Below, piece by piece: positions 14,710 through 23,488 of a stretch of DNA of 64,000 bases (within the stretch, counting starts at the first letter, position 1; the number at the start of each line of letters is the position of its first letter). Source of the DNA: Ignatzschineria sp. (GTDB lineage: Bacteria; Pseudomonadota; Gammaproteobacteria; Cardiobacteriales; Wohlfahrtiimonadaceae); contig JASLFU010000026.1 in NCBI GenBank assembly GCA_030150405.1, positions 1 to 64,000 on the forward strand, given 5' to 3'. Both the position numbers and the translations under genes were made by a program. Under the pieces are notes generated by a model. It saw nothing but the letters and a program-made list of their open reading frames with translations, ran no database searches and was not told the DNA's origin.

Positions 14710-17261
14710 TAGATAATCCTCTTAAGTTGATCGGTGAGATTAGGGGAAATATTGGGCGTCTCGAGCAGCTCTTTAAGCAGGACTTTAACCTCTTTTTGTA
14801 AGGATTCCTCAAAGAGATTTAGGCGCGTAAAGGGCCCAATTAAGCGGGAAGAGGTTTGGGGATTGAGCGCATCAATCTTTAAGATCTCTTTCCCGATCCA
14901 AGCAAAGAGTGCCGGACCTTGGTTAGCTAAAGCAAAGTTATTGCGGCCGATAGTACCTAAAAGAGCGCGTGCTCGGTTAGGATTTTTATAGCTAAAGGCT
15001 GGATGCTTAGCAAGAAGCTCAAGATCGCTCATATGGATATAGGGCGCCCGAGCTTGCACGCTAAACCAGCGATCGATCACTGTTGGGTACTCCTTAAAGC
15101 GTTCATAAAAACGTGCTAAAAGCACCTCTTTATTGCTCAAATTGCGCATAACAGCTGCCGTAAGTGCGGCGCTAAGGTCGGTCATATTTTCGCTAGCTTC
15201 GGCTTTTTCAAAATGCGCCTGAGTAAGGGCATCAGCTCCCTCGAGGTAGCTTAAATAGTGTAAGGCTCTATTTTTAAGCGCTCGATGCGCAGGCGTATCT
15301 TGAGTAAATTCCTGGTAGATCTTGCGCCAATTCGCCTCAAAACGGATGGCTAAAGCTTCGGTCATACTCTCTTTTAAGTTATGGAGCCGAACAGCATCCG
15401 GCGCTTCCATCTTTCCTAAAAGGTAGGCATCATCAGGTAGAGTAAAGAGAAGAGCAGAAAACTCAGGCGATTCTTCCACTTTAGCAAAGAGAGGCTCAAG
15501 GGCATCACCTAAGATTTGTGCGCGATTCTCTGTGGTGTCATGGGCAAAAAGTACCTTTTCAATCAGTATCTGTAGGGCTTCCCACTTGGCAAAATCATCG
15601 GTCTCATGGGCGATTAGTAGCTTGAGCTCATCGAGCGTGTAAGGGTATTGTAAAATCACTGGCGCAGAGAAATTGCGTAATAGTGAGATCACCGGTTTTT
15701 CAGGAATATTATGAAAGAGCAGGCATTGTGCAGGCTCTGTTAAGGTAAAGCTCTCTTCAAGTAGTAGCTCCCCACTTTGGGAGAAGAGTGCGTAGTTAAC
15801 CGGGATCACTTGCGGCTCTTTATGGAGCTGGCCGGGGCTTTCGGTTAAAAATTGGCGTAAGGCTAAACGATAGGTGTTATCGCTTCTATGCTCTGTATTT
15901 ACATTTAAAATGGGTGTACCTGCTTGGCTGTACCAGCGCTCAAAATTAAAGAGCGTGCGATTATTGGCGGCCTCCATAGAGGCTTTAAAATCATCTGTGG
16001 TAACTGCCATGCCATCAAAATGTTCAATATAGTGGGCAAGCCCCCGATTAAAGCCCTCTTTACCGAAGATGGTTTGATAAAGGCGCACAATCTCTGCCCC
16101 TTTTTCATAAATAGTGGTGGTGTAGAGATTCTCCACAGCTCCCACCTCATCAGGCCGAACAGGGTGTGCAAGCGGGCCGGCATCTTCTGCAAATTGATGG
16201 GTGCGAAGAAGCTTTACATCTTCAATTCGGCGAATCCCGGGGTGATGAATATCGGCACAAAACTCTTGCTCTCGGAAGACGGTGAGCCCCTCTTTAAGGG
16301 ATAAGTTAAACCAATCTTGGCAGGTGATGCGATTTCCTGTCCAGTTATGAAAATACTCGTGACCAATTACCGCCTCAACGAGCTTAAAGTCCTCATCTGT
16401 GGCCGTTTTGGGGTCAGCCAGAACATAGTGAGTATTAAAGATATTAAGCCCTTTATTCTCCATCGCACCGCCATTAAAATCATTGACGGCAACAATATTG
16501 TAAAAGTCTAAATCACAGACAAGATTAAAGCGCTCTTCATCCCATTTCATCGCCTTTTTAAGCGATTGTAGAGCAAAATGGCACTGATCAATATAGGGTT
16601 TTTGAGCATAAATGCGCAGACGCACCGGCGAGCCATCGGGGCGAAGATGTTGATCTTCGATAAACTCTAAATCTCCCGCAACAATGGCAAAAAGATAGGT
16701 AGGTTTAGGGAAGGGATCTTCCCAAAGGGCATAATGCCGATTATCTTCAAGCTGGCCCTCCTCTAAAAGATTCCCATTAGAGAGCAGAACTGGATATTTC
16801 TGGTCAGCAATTAATTTAACCCGATAGGTGGTCATCACATCGGGGCGATCGGCAAAGTAGGTGATATGGCGAAACCCTTGGGGCTCACAATCACTACAGA
16901 AGAAGCCATCGGTGATAAAGAGGCCTGCAAGCTCACTATTTTGAATTGGGGAGATGCTGTTTTCGATCTCAATAAGATTTTCTTCCCCTAAATTTTTAAG
17001 GCGAATATGACTGCCTTCAAAATAGATCTCCTCTTTAGTGAGCGGCTTACCATCGACTTTGAGTGAAAGAAGGGTAAGGGATTGACTGCCGTGAAGTAGA
17101 AAATCGCTGGCTTCACTCCAAGGTTCGCGCGTGAGTCGAAAGCGGCTCTTAACTATGCTCTCTTTAGGGTCGAGCTCAAAGGTTAATTCAATAGACTCGA
17201 CTTTAAATTGGGGAGCTTCGTAATCTAAACGGTAAAGCGTCTCGGGGCTTCTTTGTGCCAT
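14709..17261 (-). CDS. pepN: Aminopeptidase N, M1 family
   Basis: A zinc aminopeptidase that removes N-terminal residues during cytoplasmic peptide turnover. From ATG 17261 it has 850 residues, slightly shorter than E. coli PepN. This start has a perfect AAGGAGA ribosome site about eight bases upstream, and the protein then begins MAQRSPETLYRLDYEAP, as expected; the frame is open for a further 54 codons but that part has no family character. Motifs are GAMEN (265-269), the zinc site HEYFH (301-305) with E324 as third ligand, and the ERAP1/PepN-type C-terminal helical domain. It heads a leftward unit with the nitroreductase and ruvX. Confidence 0.95.
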   Translation of the reverse strand: MAQRSPETLYRLDYEAPQFKVESIELTFELDPKESIVKSRFRLTREPWSEASDFLLHGSQSLTLLSLKVDGKPLTKEEIYFEGSHIRLKNLGEENLIEIENSISPIQNSELAGLFITDGFFCSDCEPQGFRHITYFADRPDVMTTYRVKLIADQKYPVLLSNGNLLEEGQLEDNRHYALWEDPFPKPTYLFAIVAGDLEFIEDQHLRPDGSPVRLRIYAQKPYIDQCHFALQSLKKAMKWDEERFNLVCDLDFYNIVAVNDFNGGAMENKGLNIFNTHYVLADPKTATDEDFKLVEAVIGHEYFHNWTGNRITCQDWFNLSLKEGLTVFREQEFCADIHHPGIRRIEDVKLLRTHQFAEDAGPLAHPVRPDEVGAVENLYTTTIYEKGAEIVRLYQTIFGKEGFNRGLAHYIEHFDGMAVTTDDFKASMEAANNRTLFNFERWYSQAGTPILNVNTEHRSDNTYRLALRQFLTESPGQLHKEPQVIPVNYALFSQSGELLLEESFTLTEPAQCLLFHNIPEKPVISLLRNFSAPVILQYPYTLDELKLLIAHETDDFAKWEALQILIEKVLFAHDTTENRAQILGDALEPLFAKVEESPEFSALLFTLPDDAYLLGKMEAPDAVRLHNLKESMTEALAIRFEANWRKIYQEFTQDTPAHRALKNRALHYLSYLEGADALTQAHFEKAEASENMTDLSAALTAAVMRNLSNKEVLLARFYERFKEYPTVIDRWFSVQARAPYIHMSDLELLAKHPAFSYKNPNRARALLGTIGRNNFALANQGPALFAWIGKEILKIDALNPQTSSRLIGPFTRLNLFEESLQKEVKVLLKELLETPNISPNLTDQLKRII

Positions 17262-17486
17262 TAAATGGTCTCCTTTAGAATGGTTAGCGATAGAAGGCGA
17301 CAGCTTCGCGCGCGACAAAATCCCTTTAATTATACACAACGATTTCTTTTTTCGGCATTTTGGTCTGAATTGCAGGCAACTTTCCCACTTATAAAAGGGA
17401 GTGAAATGGATAAAAATAGCCAAAAGTCTTTAAAGGTTTTTAATAAGTTTTTAAAAATATTCGTTAAATAGTTTTAAAGAGGGCAT

Positions 17487-17518
17487 AAAAAAAAGAGGGC
17501 TTAAAGAAACCCTCTTTT
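17487..17518 (-). terminator. Terminator of the lipoprotein gene
   Basis: AAAAGAGGG and CCCTCTTTT arms form a 9-bp stem with a 10-base loop. On the minus strand an eight-base T tract follows. Confidence 0.82.
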
Positions 17519-17579
17519 AACGAGATAAAAATATATGCAAATTAAGATAGTGCTTTGAGCACTTATGAAGGCTTATCGA

Positions 17580-18113
17580 TTATAAAAATTTAATCGAGTT
17601 AATGATCTTTTGCGCTTCATCTAAGTTATTGCCTGTTCCCACACAGATTGTGGTGATCGTTTTATCGATCGCAATACGGCAGAACTCATAGTAGCTCTGA
17701 TCTTCGATCTTGCTCTCTGCACGATAGTTGATCTGGTTGTTAAGCTCTGCACTTACAGGTTCAACTTTAAAATCTTTAATTTGGGGTAATTCATCCATCT
17801 GCTCATTCATAACGCTGATAAAATCATCAAGCGTAATCTCTACAGACTCAGGTAATGGAAGAGAGACAGCATAAGCAAGATCCCCACTATCGCGATCCCC
17901 AGCAAGTTGAAGAAGCGTTAAATGCTCCTCAGGCGTGCCAGGAAGACGATTTGCGATAATATCTTTCTTCTGATCAAGCACATTTGTAAACTTTTTATCT
18001 AAGGTTAATTCAAATTGCTTATCGGTTGATTGCACAGTCTGCTCGGCGCCTAAACACGCAGCTAAAATAATTGCAGCGCCAGCGACTAGAGAGAACTTTA
18101 ATAGCTTTTTCAT
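17580..18113 (-). CDS. Uncharacterised lipoprotein
   Basis: A 177-residue protein with a lipoprotein signal: basic start, hydrophobic core and lipobox LAAC with Cys20 as the lipidation site. The mature part is mixed alpha/beta with no motif I recognise. Two further cysteines near the C-terminus (FCRIAIDK...TICVG) could form a disulfide. The residue after the lipidated Cys is Leu, not Asp, so outer-membrane sorting is more likely than inner-membrane retention, by the E. coli rule. It is a single-gene unit with its own terminator, between pepN and murI. Confidence 0.85.
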   Translation of the reverse strand: MKKLLKFSLVAGAAIILAACLGAEQTVQSTDKQFELTLDKKFTNVLDQKKDIIANRLPGTPEEHLTLLQLAGDRDSGDLAYAVSLPLPESVEITLDDFISVMNEQMDELPQIKDFKVEPVSAELNNQINYRAESKIEDQSYYEFCRIAIDKTITTICVGTGNNLDEAQKIINSIKFL

Positions 18114-18305
18114 TGATTATTCCTAAGTTATTTCTAAATTTGTTTTAAATGTAAATACTGCAAAATTTTAACACAGGTAATATAAATGGGGAAATATTTC
18201 CCAGATTCAACCCTTCTGTTCTATTTTAAATCATCTTTTTAAAAGTTAGGAAAAAGCTTATGAATACTTGCTTTAAGCACATAGCTTTAAATAAGAGCAG
18301 GAAGA

Positions 18306-19184
18306 TTAATAAGGCAGCTGGAGGAGATCGAGCTGATAGCCTTCTGTTTTCAGGAGTTTAGCCTGTTTTTGATAGGGAGTAAGCTCCCCAGTGGTAAAGA
18401 GATAGAGTTTCGGCATAAGAAAAGCTTCTTCGCTATCTTTAGAGGCTTTTAGGGACTCTCTCTCTTCGGAAAGTGGTGGAAGACGGTTAAAAGTCTCTTT
18501 AACGATGGCGGGTGCAGGATCAATAAGCTCAATCGTTGGAGGCAGGACTGCTTTTATTGCGGTTGTAAGAAAGGGGAAGTGGGTACAACCTAAAACGAGC
18601 TGATCGATCGGATACTCTTTAAAGATCGCAAGGGAGCGCTCCATCACCGCTTGAGTATTCAGCCCAGAGAGTTCCCCCTTTTCCACTAATGTTACCCAGT
18701 CAGTACCGATAATTTTATGCACGGTGATAGACTCGGAGTGGTTTTGATCGCCTGCAAAGCTTTTAATCAGTTGATTAAGGCGTGCGCTCTTTAATGTTGC
18801 ATAAGTTGCGGCAACGGCAATATGTCTGCTCTTTGTAGCTAATGTGGCAGGTTTAATCGCAGGCTCGATCCCGATAATCGGTAGCAAGGGAAATTGGCGG
18901 CGCAGCTTTTCTGCGGAGATCGCCGTAGCGGTATTGCAAGCAATCACAAGGGCATCGACCTCTATCTCCTCAATAAGATAGCGGGAGAGAATCTCCATGC
19001 GTTGGTGAATCTCTTCATCGCTCTTTAAACCATAGGGAAGGTAGGCGGAATCGGCAATATAGAAATAATGGGCCTTTTTAGGATGCTCTAAAAAGGCCTG
19101 CAAAATAGAGAAGCCCCCGATCCCTGAATCGATAAGACCAATTTTGGGTAGAGAAGAGAAAGTAGGGGGGCTTTTGGGCATCAT
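18306..19184 (-). CDS. murI: Glutamate racemase MurI
   Basis: MurI makes D-glutamate for peptidoglycan. The 292-residue protein has IGLIDSGIGG (15-24), the two catalytic cysteines C83 (ACNTAT) and C199 (GCTHFP), and IGIEPA (104-109). Length is normal. It lies about 100 bases downstream of mraZ in the same orientation; that gap holds AT-rich sequence on the minus strand that could be its own promoter. Confidence 0.95.
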   Translation of the reverse strand: MMPKSPPTFSSLPKIGLIDSGIGGFSILQAFLEHPKKAHYFYIADSAYLPYGLKSDEEIHQRMEILSRYLIEEIEVDALVIACNTATAISAEKLRRQFPLLPIIGIEPAIKPATLATKSRHIAVAATYATLKSARLNQLIKSFAGDQNHSESITVHKIIGTDWVTLVEKGELSGLNTQAVMERSLAIFKEYPIDQLVLGCTHFPFLTTAIKAVLPPTIELIDPAPAIVKETFNRLPPLSEERESLKASKDSEEAFLMPKLYLFTTGELTPYQKQAKLLKTEGYQLDLLQLPY

Positions 19185-19287
19185 TCGCGTAAATGGGGAT
19201 AGGTCAGTTAGAGGAAGTTGTACTGCTAGGCGCGTTTTATAATCTATAGTGTTTTATAAATTGATGGTCTTTAAGTGAAATGAGGGA

Positions 19288-19788
19288 TTAGCGACGTAAA
19301 ATGGGGACGATGATATTCTCATCAAATTGTGGAACTTCTTCCTCTTCGACAACTTTCACCATCACCTCTTCAGCTAAGCTAGAGAAATCTTCCGGATCGA
19401 TATCGAGCATCGCTTCATAGGTCTCTAAATCCCACATCTCTAAGAGAGAGCCGTTACCTAGCAGAATAAGGTCGGATGAGATATTAGCATAGGAGAGAAG
19501 GCGTTTTGGCAAAGTTATGCGCCCTTGACCATCGAGAATCACCTCTGTAGCGCCTCCCCGTACAAAACGGACAAAGTCTCGCTCTTTTTTAACAAAGGGA
19601 TTAAGTTTATTAAGCTCTGCTTCCACCTCTTCCCAAACATCATAGGGATAGAAGTTAAGACATTTGTCGAAGGAGCGGTTAATGACAAATCGATCAAGAT
19701 CACCCAGTTTTTTCTTTAGGGCAGCCGGAAGCGAGACGCGATTTTTCGCATCTACTCGAAGCTCATATTCCCCTAAAAAATGGTGCAT
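19288..19788 (-). CDS. mraZ: Transcriptional regulator MraZ
   Basis: MraZ is a DNA-binding protein with two AbrB-like swapped-hairpin repeats. It usually heads the dcw division and cell-wall cluster, represses it and is counteracted by RsmH. The 166-residue protein starts MHHFLGEYELRVDAKNRVSLPAALKK and repeats the pattern in ATEVILDGQGRITLPKRLL. The C-terminal extension is acidic. Unusually, rsmH, ftsL and ftsI do not follow; the next gene is murI. The upstream region has a tandem repeat and a palindrome that could be its operator. Confidence 0.93.
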   Translation of the reverse strand: MHHFLGEYELRVDAKNRVSLPAALKKKLGDLDRFVINRSFDKCLNFYPYDVWEEVEAELNKLNPFVKKERDFVRFVRGGATEVILDGQGRITLPKRLLSYANISSDLILLGNGSLLEMWDLETYEAMLDIDPEDFSSLAEEVMVKVVEEEEVPQFDENIIVPILRR

Positions 19789-19808
19789 TGTGCCAAAGTC
19801 CTATAAAT

Positions 19809-19828
19809 CGATATATAACGATATATAA
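19809..19828. repeat. Tandem 10-bp repeat upstream of mraZ
   Basis: CGATATATAA occurs twice without a gap, 21-40 bases upstream of the mraZ start on the minus strand. MraZ binds short direct repeats in other bacteria, but the known TGGGN-type unit is not evident here. Confidence 0.5.
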
Positions 19829-19834
19829 ATAAAG

Positions 19835-19850
19835 CGACTAAATTTAGTCG
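19835..19850. promoter_or_regulatory. Perfect 16-bp palindrome upstream of mraZ
   Basis: CGACTAAA/TTTAGTCG is a perfect palindrome with no spacer, 47-62 bases upstream of mraZ. It may be a binding site for a dimeric regulator. Confidence 0.4.
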
Positions 19851-19924
19851 TAATTACTCACAATAATAAAATGGAATGGGTGAAGTTGCAATTAAGATTC
19901 TATTTTTTAAGTTTTCCTTAGGCA

Positions 19925-21997
19925 TTAAGAGGATGCAGAATTTTTCGATTCGATCATCCAGATAAGGGGTTTAAGTTCTCGCATGGTAAAGCGCTTATGG
20001 GATCTATGTTGATTCTCAGGATTCATTCGCGCTTTAATGAGGGTGAAAATCTCATTAAACTCCTCAATCTCTTGGGTCGATCCCTCTAGCTCACTTAAAA
20101 GGAAGCTTAAATAGGAGAGTTGAGAGAGGATCGATTGCATTTCGACCACCTCATCATTTAGCTCAGAGATATTGTGTGTACGGCGTTTTGCAGGCTCATC
20201 TTGCATGCGCTCTAACGAATTAGAGAGGGAGACAATACTTGTTTGAGCCACTCTTAAAGCAAGTTTTACATCTAAATCCTGCTCGGTTTGTTCGGTGATC
20301 TTCCATTTTTCGATCTCTAAAAAGACTTTAAAGAGATTCTCCCGCGCGGTGTCGATCAGTTGCGGGATATTCTGCTTCTCCCAAGTGGGCAGTAGGTAAC
20401 TAAAGCCGATAGCCATTGCGGCAGCAATGCCGGTATCAATAATGCGTTCCCCCGCTAAAGAGATCCCTTGCCAGGCGGTTAAATTTTTATCGATATTGAG
20501 CAAAATAAGCACATAGAGGGAGGTAAAGGCGACACTTAAAGGATTATGAACCCGCAATAAGCCATGATTTAAGATCACCGAGATAAACATAATGGCAATA
20601 AGCCCGGGGATGGAGATCTCCATAGAGATAAGAAGCCCCCCGATAACACAACCTAAAACAGTGCCGATAATCCGATTACGGCTCCGCTCTTTGGTTAAGC
20701 TAAATCCTGGGCGCATTAGGCTTAAAAGGGTAAAAGCGATCCAGAAACCATGGGAGAGAAAGTTGGTGCTTTTTACCAAAAGTAGCGCTACAAACATGGC
20801 ACTGGCAGAGCGAATAGCGTATCTCATCACATTAGAGGAGAGCTTTAAGTTCTGCTTAAAATAATCGTTCGACCAATAGGAGTGGGAGAGAAATTTAGAA
20901 AGCGCACTGGGAGAGATCGCCTCTTTAGGTGTGGTTTCACCAATAAGCAGGGCGCGTAGACGCTCTAATTGCCGAGAGAGCGACCATGCTTTGCGATAAT
21001 GGGCAGCAATCACCTGATACCCCTCTAAAAGATCGCCCGAAGGCTCCTCTCTGCGAAGGAGTTCAAGCTCATACTCAAGGGCTCTAAGCTCTGCTTTAAA
21101 CCCTAAACGCTTCAGCATATTCCCGGCTCGAAGTGTATACATTCCCATCTCTTCAAGATTATTGCCCGCTTTAGAGAAGGTATCCCGGAAAAAGATCTGA
21201 ATATCGGTGTTAGGAAAGTTTTTACGAATGGTAATAAACTCTTGCAGCGGTACTACCATTAACTCCCGAGTCTCAATAAGAATGAGGAGCTCGTGGATCA
21301 TTCGGTTGATCTCTTCATGCTCTGGATTTTTAATCCTAAAGAGAAGATCCCGCATGAGTTGCAACTCTTCTAATAGATCGGCTTGGGAGCTAATTAGATG
21401 TTTAAATTGCTCTTCGATCACCACATTTTGTCGGTAGCAGCTTGAGAGCGCTTTAAGATGTTTAGAGAGAAGAAAATAGACATTCGAGAGATTTTGCCGA
21501 ATGATATAGCGCTCAAAAACCTTGCTAAATAGCAGGGCATAGAAGAAGTAGAAGAGGGCACCAAACTCAAAAAAGATCAGATAGGTAAAGGGATCATAAG
21601 GGGTGCGTGCCGCCATGAGTGCGGAGAAGCCTAATACAAATCCAAGAGAGATAAATTTACGCCCAAAGGAGTGTACAAAGCCTGCAAAGAAGGTGACAAG
21701 CGAGAGGCTAACGATCATCCCTATTGAGAAGTGCTGATGGCTTGAAAAGATAAACGAAATCAGAAGCGTGGCGATTAAAGCGGCAAACATCTCATTTCGT
21801 TTATGTTTTAAAGGCCCTGTTTGATCTGCAATGGCGATGGTTAAACTTCCGTAGCCTGCAATAAAGAGGAAGGGGAAATCAAAGTGCAGAAGATAGAGAA
21901 TCGCCACAGGTATAAAAATACCTATCGCTTTTTGCACCCCGATCGAAAAATCATGACTAAAGAAGAAGCGATAGATCGCGGTAATGAGGTGATTCAT
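19925..21997 (-). CDS. FUSC-family (YccS-like) inner-membrane protein
   Basis: A 690-residue membrane protein with two similar halves, as in the aromatic-acid exporter/FUSC family: several transmembrane helices at about 15-160, a helical cytoplasmic domain at about 165-390, a second membrane block at about 395-530 (including ...KERSRNRIIGTVLGCVIGGLL), and a cytoplasmic C-terminal domain. The motif RSRNRIIGTVLG is typical of the second FUSC block. No membrane-fusion partner gene lies nearby, so a YccS-like stand-alone role is likelier than an AaeAB-type pump. Substrate unknown. Transcribed alone, leftward. Confidence 0.85.
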   Translation of the reverse strand: MNHLITAIYRFFFSHDFSIGVQKAIGIFIPVAILYLLHFDFPFLFIAGYGSLTIAIADQTGPLKHKRNEMFAALIATLLISFIFSSHQHFSIGMIVSLSLVTFFAGFVHSFGRKFISLGFVLGFSALMAARTPYDPFTYLIFFEFGALFYFFYALLFSKVFERYIIRQNLSNVYFLLSKHLKALSSCYRQNVVIEEQFKHLISSQADLLEELQLMRDLLFRIKNPEHEEINRMIHELLILIETRELMVVPLQEFITIRKNFPNTDIQIFFRDTFSKAGNNLEEMGMYTLRAGNMLKRLGFKAELRALEYELELLRREEPSGDLLEGYQVIAAHYRKAWSLSRQLERLRALLIGETTPKEAISPSALSKFLSHSYWSNDYFKQNLKLSSNVMRYAIRSASAMFVALLLVKSTNFLSHGFWIAFTLLSLMRPGFSLTKERSRNRIIGTVLGCVIGGLLISMEISIPGLIAIMFISVILNHGLLRVHNPLSVAFTSLYVLILLNIDKNLTAWQGISLAGERIIDTGIAAAMAIGFSYLLPTWEKQNIPQLIDTARENLFKVFLEIEKWKITEQTEQDLDVKLALRVAQTSIVSLSNSLERMQDEPAKRRTHNISELNDEVVEMQSILSQLSYLSFLLSELEGSTQEIEEFNEIFTLIKARMNPENQHRSHKRFTMRELKPLIWMIESKNSASS

Positions 21998-22023
21998 TTA
22001 AAGCATCTCCTTTATGGTGAAAA

Positions 22024-22050
22024 GAGGGCTCTAGCTATTGTGCTAGAGCC
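22024..22050 (-). terminator. Terminator of the purine permease gene
   Basis: GGCTCTAGC/GCTAGAGCC is a perfect 9-bp stem with a 6-base loop. On the minus strand it is followed by CTCTTTTC. Confidence 0.68.
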
Positions 22051-22110
22051 GCCCACTATTTTATAACGGATAAAAATATTATCTCAATGCCTCTTTTTTA
22101 CTCAGAAATA

Positions 22111-23424
22111 TTAGAAGAAGGCAAACTTCACTAAGAAGAGCGCAGAGATAATATAGGTGGCTGGGTGGATATCTTTAAATTTCCCTGTACCCATTTTAAG
22201 TACCACATAACTGATAAACCCAAAGGCAAAACCATCAGCAATAGAGTAGGTAAAGGGGATACCCAGCACTAAAAGAGCAGCGGGGATCGAATCGGTTGGA
22301 GAATCCCAATCTACTTCTGCTAATTCCCGAAGCATTAAACCTGCAACATAGACTAATGCGGGAGCTGTCGCATAAGGGGGAATCGATTGCGCAAGGGGCG
22401 AGAAGAAGACGGCAAGAATAAAGAGCAGAGCAACGGTAATTGCTGTTAGGCCCGTTCTTCCGCCTGCTTGAACACCGGCAGAGCTCTCGACATAGGCTGT
22501 TACAGAACTTGTCCCTAAAAGGCTACCGGAAAGAATCGCTGTTGAATCTGCAAAAAGTGCTCGGTTAAAGCGTTTTTTAGCATCGGGAGTTTTGGTTTCA
22601 TCCAGTAGGCCACCCCGTTTAGCTACCCCCATTAAGACCCCTGTAGCATCAAAGAGCTCCACAAGCACTAGAGCAATTAAGATCTGCAGGAAGCTGCCAT
22701 GGAAGACCTTTTCAAAGCTTAATTTAAGAAGAGTAGGCTCAATAGAGGGAGGAGTTGAGACAATCCCTTTAATTTCGTTATGCCCAAAGAGAGCACTTAA
22801 TATCGCAATTAAGAGAATACTGATGAGAATCGATCCCTTTACTTTAAAGTTATCTAAAATCACAATCAGAAAGAAGCCTAAAATTGCGTAGAGTGCAGAA
22901 GGTGCGGAAAGATCTCCAAGGGTTACCAAGGTTGCGGGGCTTGCGACAATAATATCGACATTAGAAAGCCCGATAAAGGCAAGAAAGAGCCCAATTCCCG
23001 CCCCAATAGAAGAGCGAAGAGATTGGGGGATACCATTAATAATCCAACTACGTAAGCCAGTAATGGTGAGAAAGAAGAAGACAACGCCCGAAACAAAAAC
23101 AGCGCCTAACGCCTCTTGCCAGGTAAAACCCATTCCCCCAGCAGCAATAGGTGCAGCGATTGTAAAGGCAAAGAAGGCATTAAGCCCCATGCCCGGTGCT
23201 AATCCTACGGGGTAGTTAGCCACAAGCCCCATCACTACGGTTCCGATCGCAGCGGCGATACAGGTGGCCATAAAGATAGCATCCGTATCCATCCCCGTTA
23301 CAGAGAGAATATCTGTATTTACGAAGATGATATAGGACATCGTCAAAAAGGTGGTAATACCTGCTAGAACTTCAGTGCGAACATTCGTTCCATGCGCTTT
23401 AAGTTGAAATAATTTCTCTAACAT
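22111..23424 (-). CDS. NCS2-family purine permease (AzgA/PbuG type)
   Basis: A 437-residue inner-membrane protein with about 13 hydrophobic segments. The start (LKAHGTNVRTEVLAGITTFLTMSYI) and GLAPGMGLNAFFAF are signatures of the AzgA-like branch of NCS2, whose members import adenine, guanine or hypoxanthine by proton symport. The C-terminal half has VELFDATGVLMGVA and GTSSVTAYVESSAGVQAGGRTG, both typical. The exact base cannot be assigned. It has its own terminator downstream. Confidence 0.9.
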   Translation of the reverse strand: MLEKLFQLKAHGTNVRTEVLAGITTFLTMSYIIFVNTDILSVTGMDTDAIFMATCIAAAIGTVVMGLVANYPVGLAPGMGLNAFFAFTIAAPIAAGGMGFTWQEALGAVFVSGVVFFFLTITGLRSWIINGIPQSLRSSIGAGIGLFLAFIGLSNVDIIVASPATLVTLGDLSAPSALYAILGFFLIVILDNFKVKGSILISILLIAILSALFGHNEIKGIVSTPPSIEPTLLKLSFEKVFHGSFLQILIALVLVELFDATGVLMGVAKRGGLLDETKTPDAKKRFNRALFADSTAILSGSLLGTSSVTAYVESSAGVQAGGRTGLTAITVALLFILAVFFSPLAQSIPPYATAPALVYVAGLMLRELAEVDWDSPTDSIPAALLVLGIPFTYSIADGFAFGFISYVVLKMGTGKFKDIHPATYIISALFLVKFAFF

Positions 23425-23453
23425 CTTTTATCCTTTTGTTGATAGAGATAACG

Positions 23454-23482
23454 AAAAAAAGTCCCGCCCAGTGCGAGACTTT
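23454..23482 (-). terminator. Terminator of the Alx/TerC gene
   Basis: On the minus strand AAGTCTCGC pairs with GCGGGACTT (one G-U pair) around a short loop, followed by seven T. Confidence 0.75.
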
Positions 23483-23488
23483 ATAAAA

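Noticed and set aside
17262..17423. N-terminal extension of PepN
   Set aside because: The upstream in-frame ATG would include the perfect ribosome site of the internal ATG as coding sequence, and the added residues are not family-like.
22027..22050. Hairpin after the purine permease as a purine riboswitch
   Set aside because: It lies downstream of the gene on the coding strand and has a plain terminator shape.
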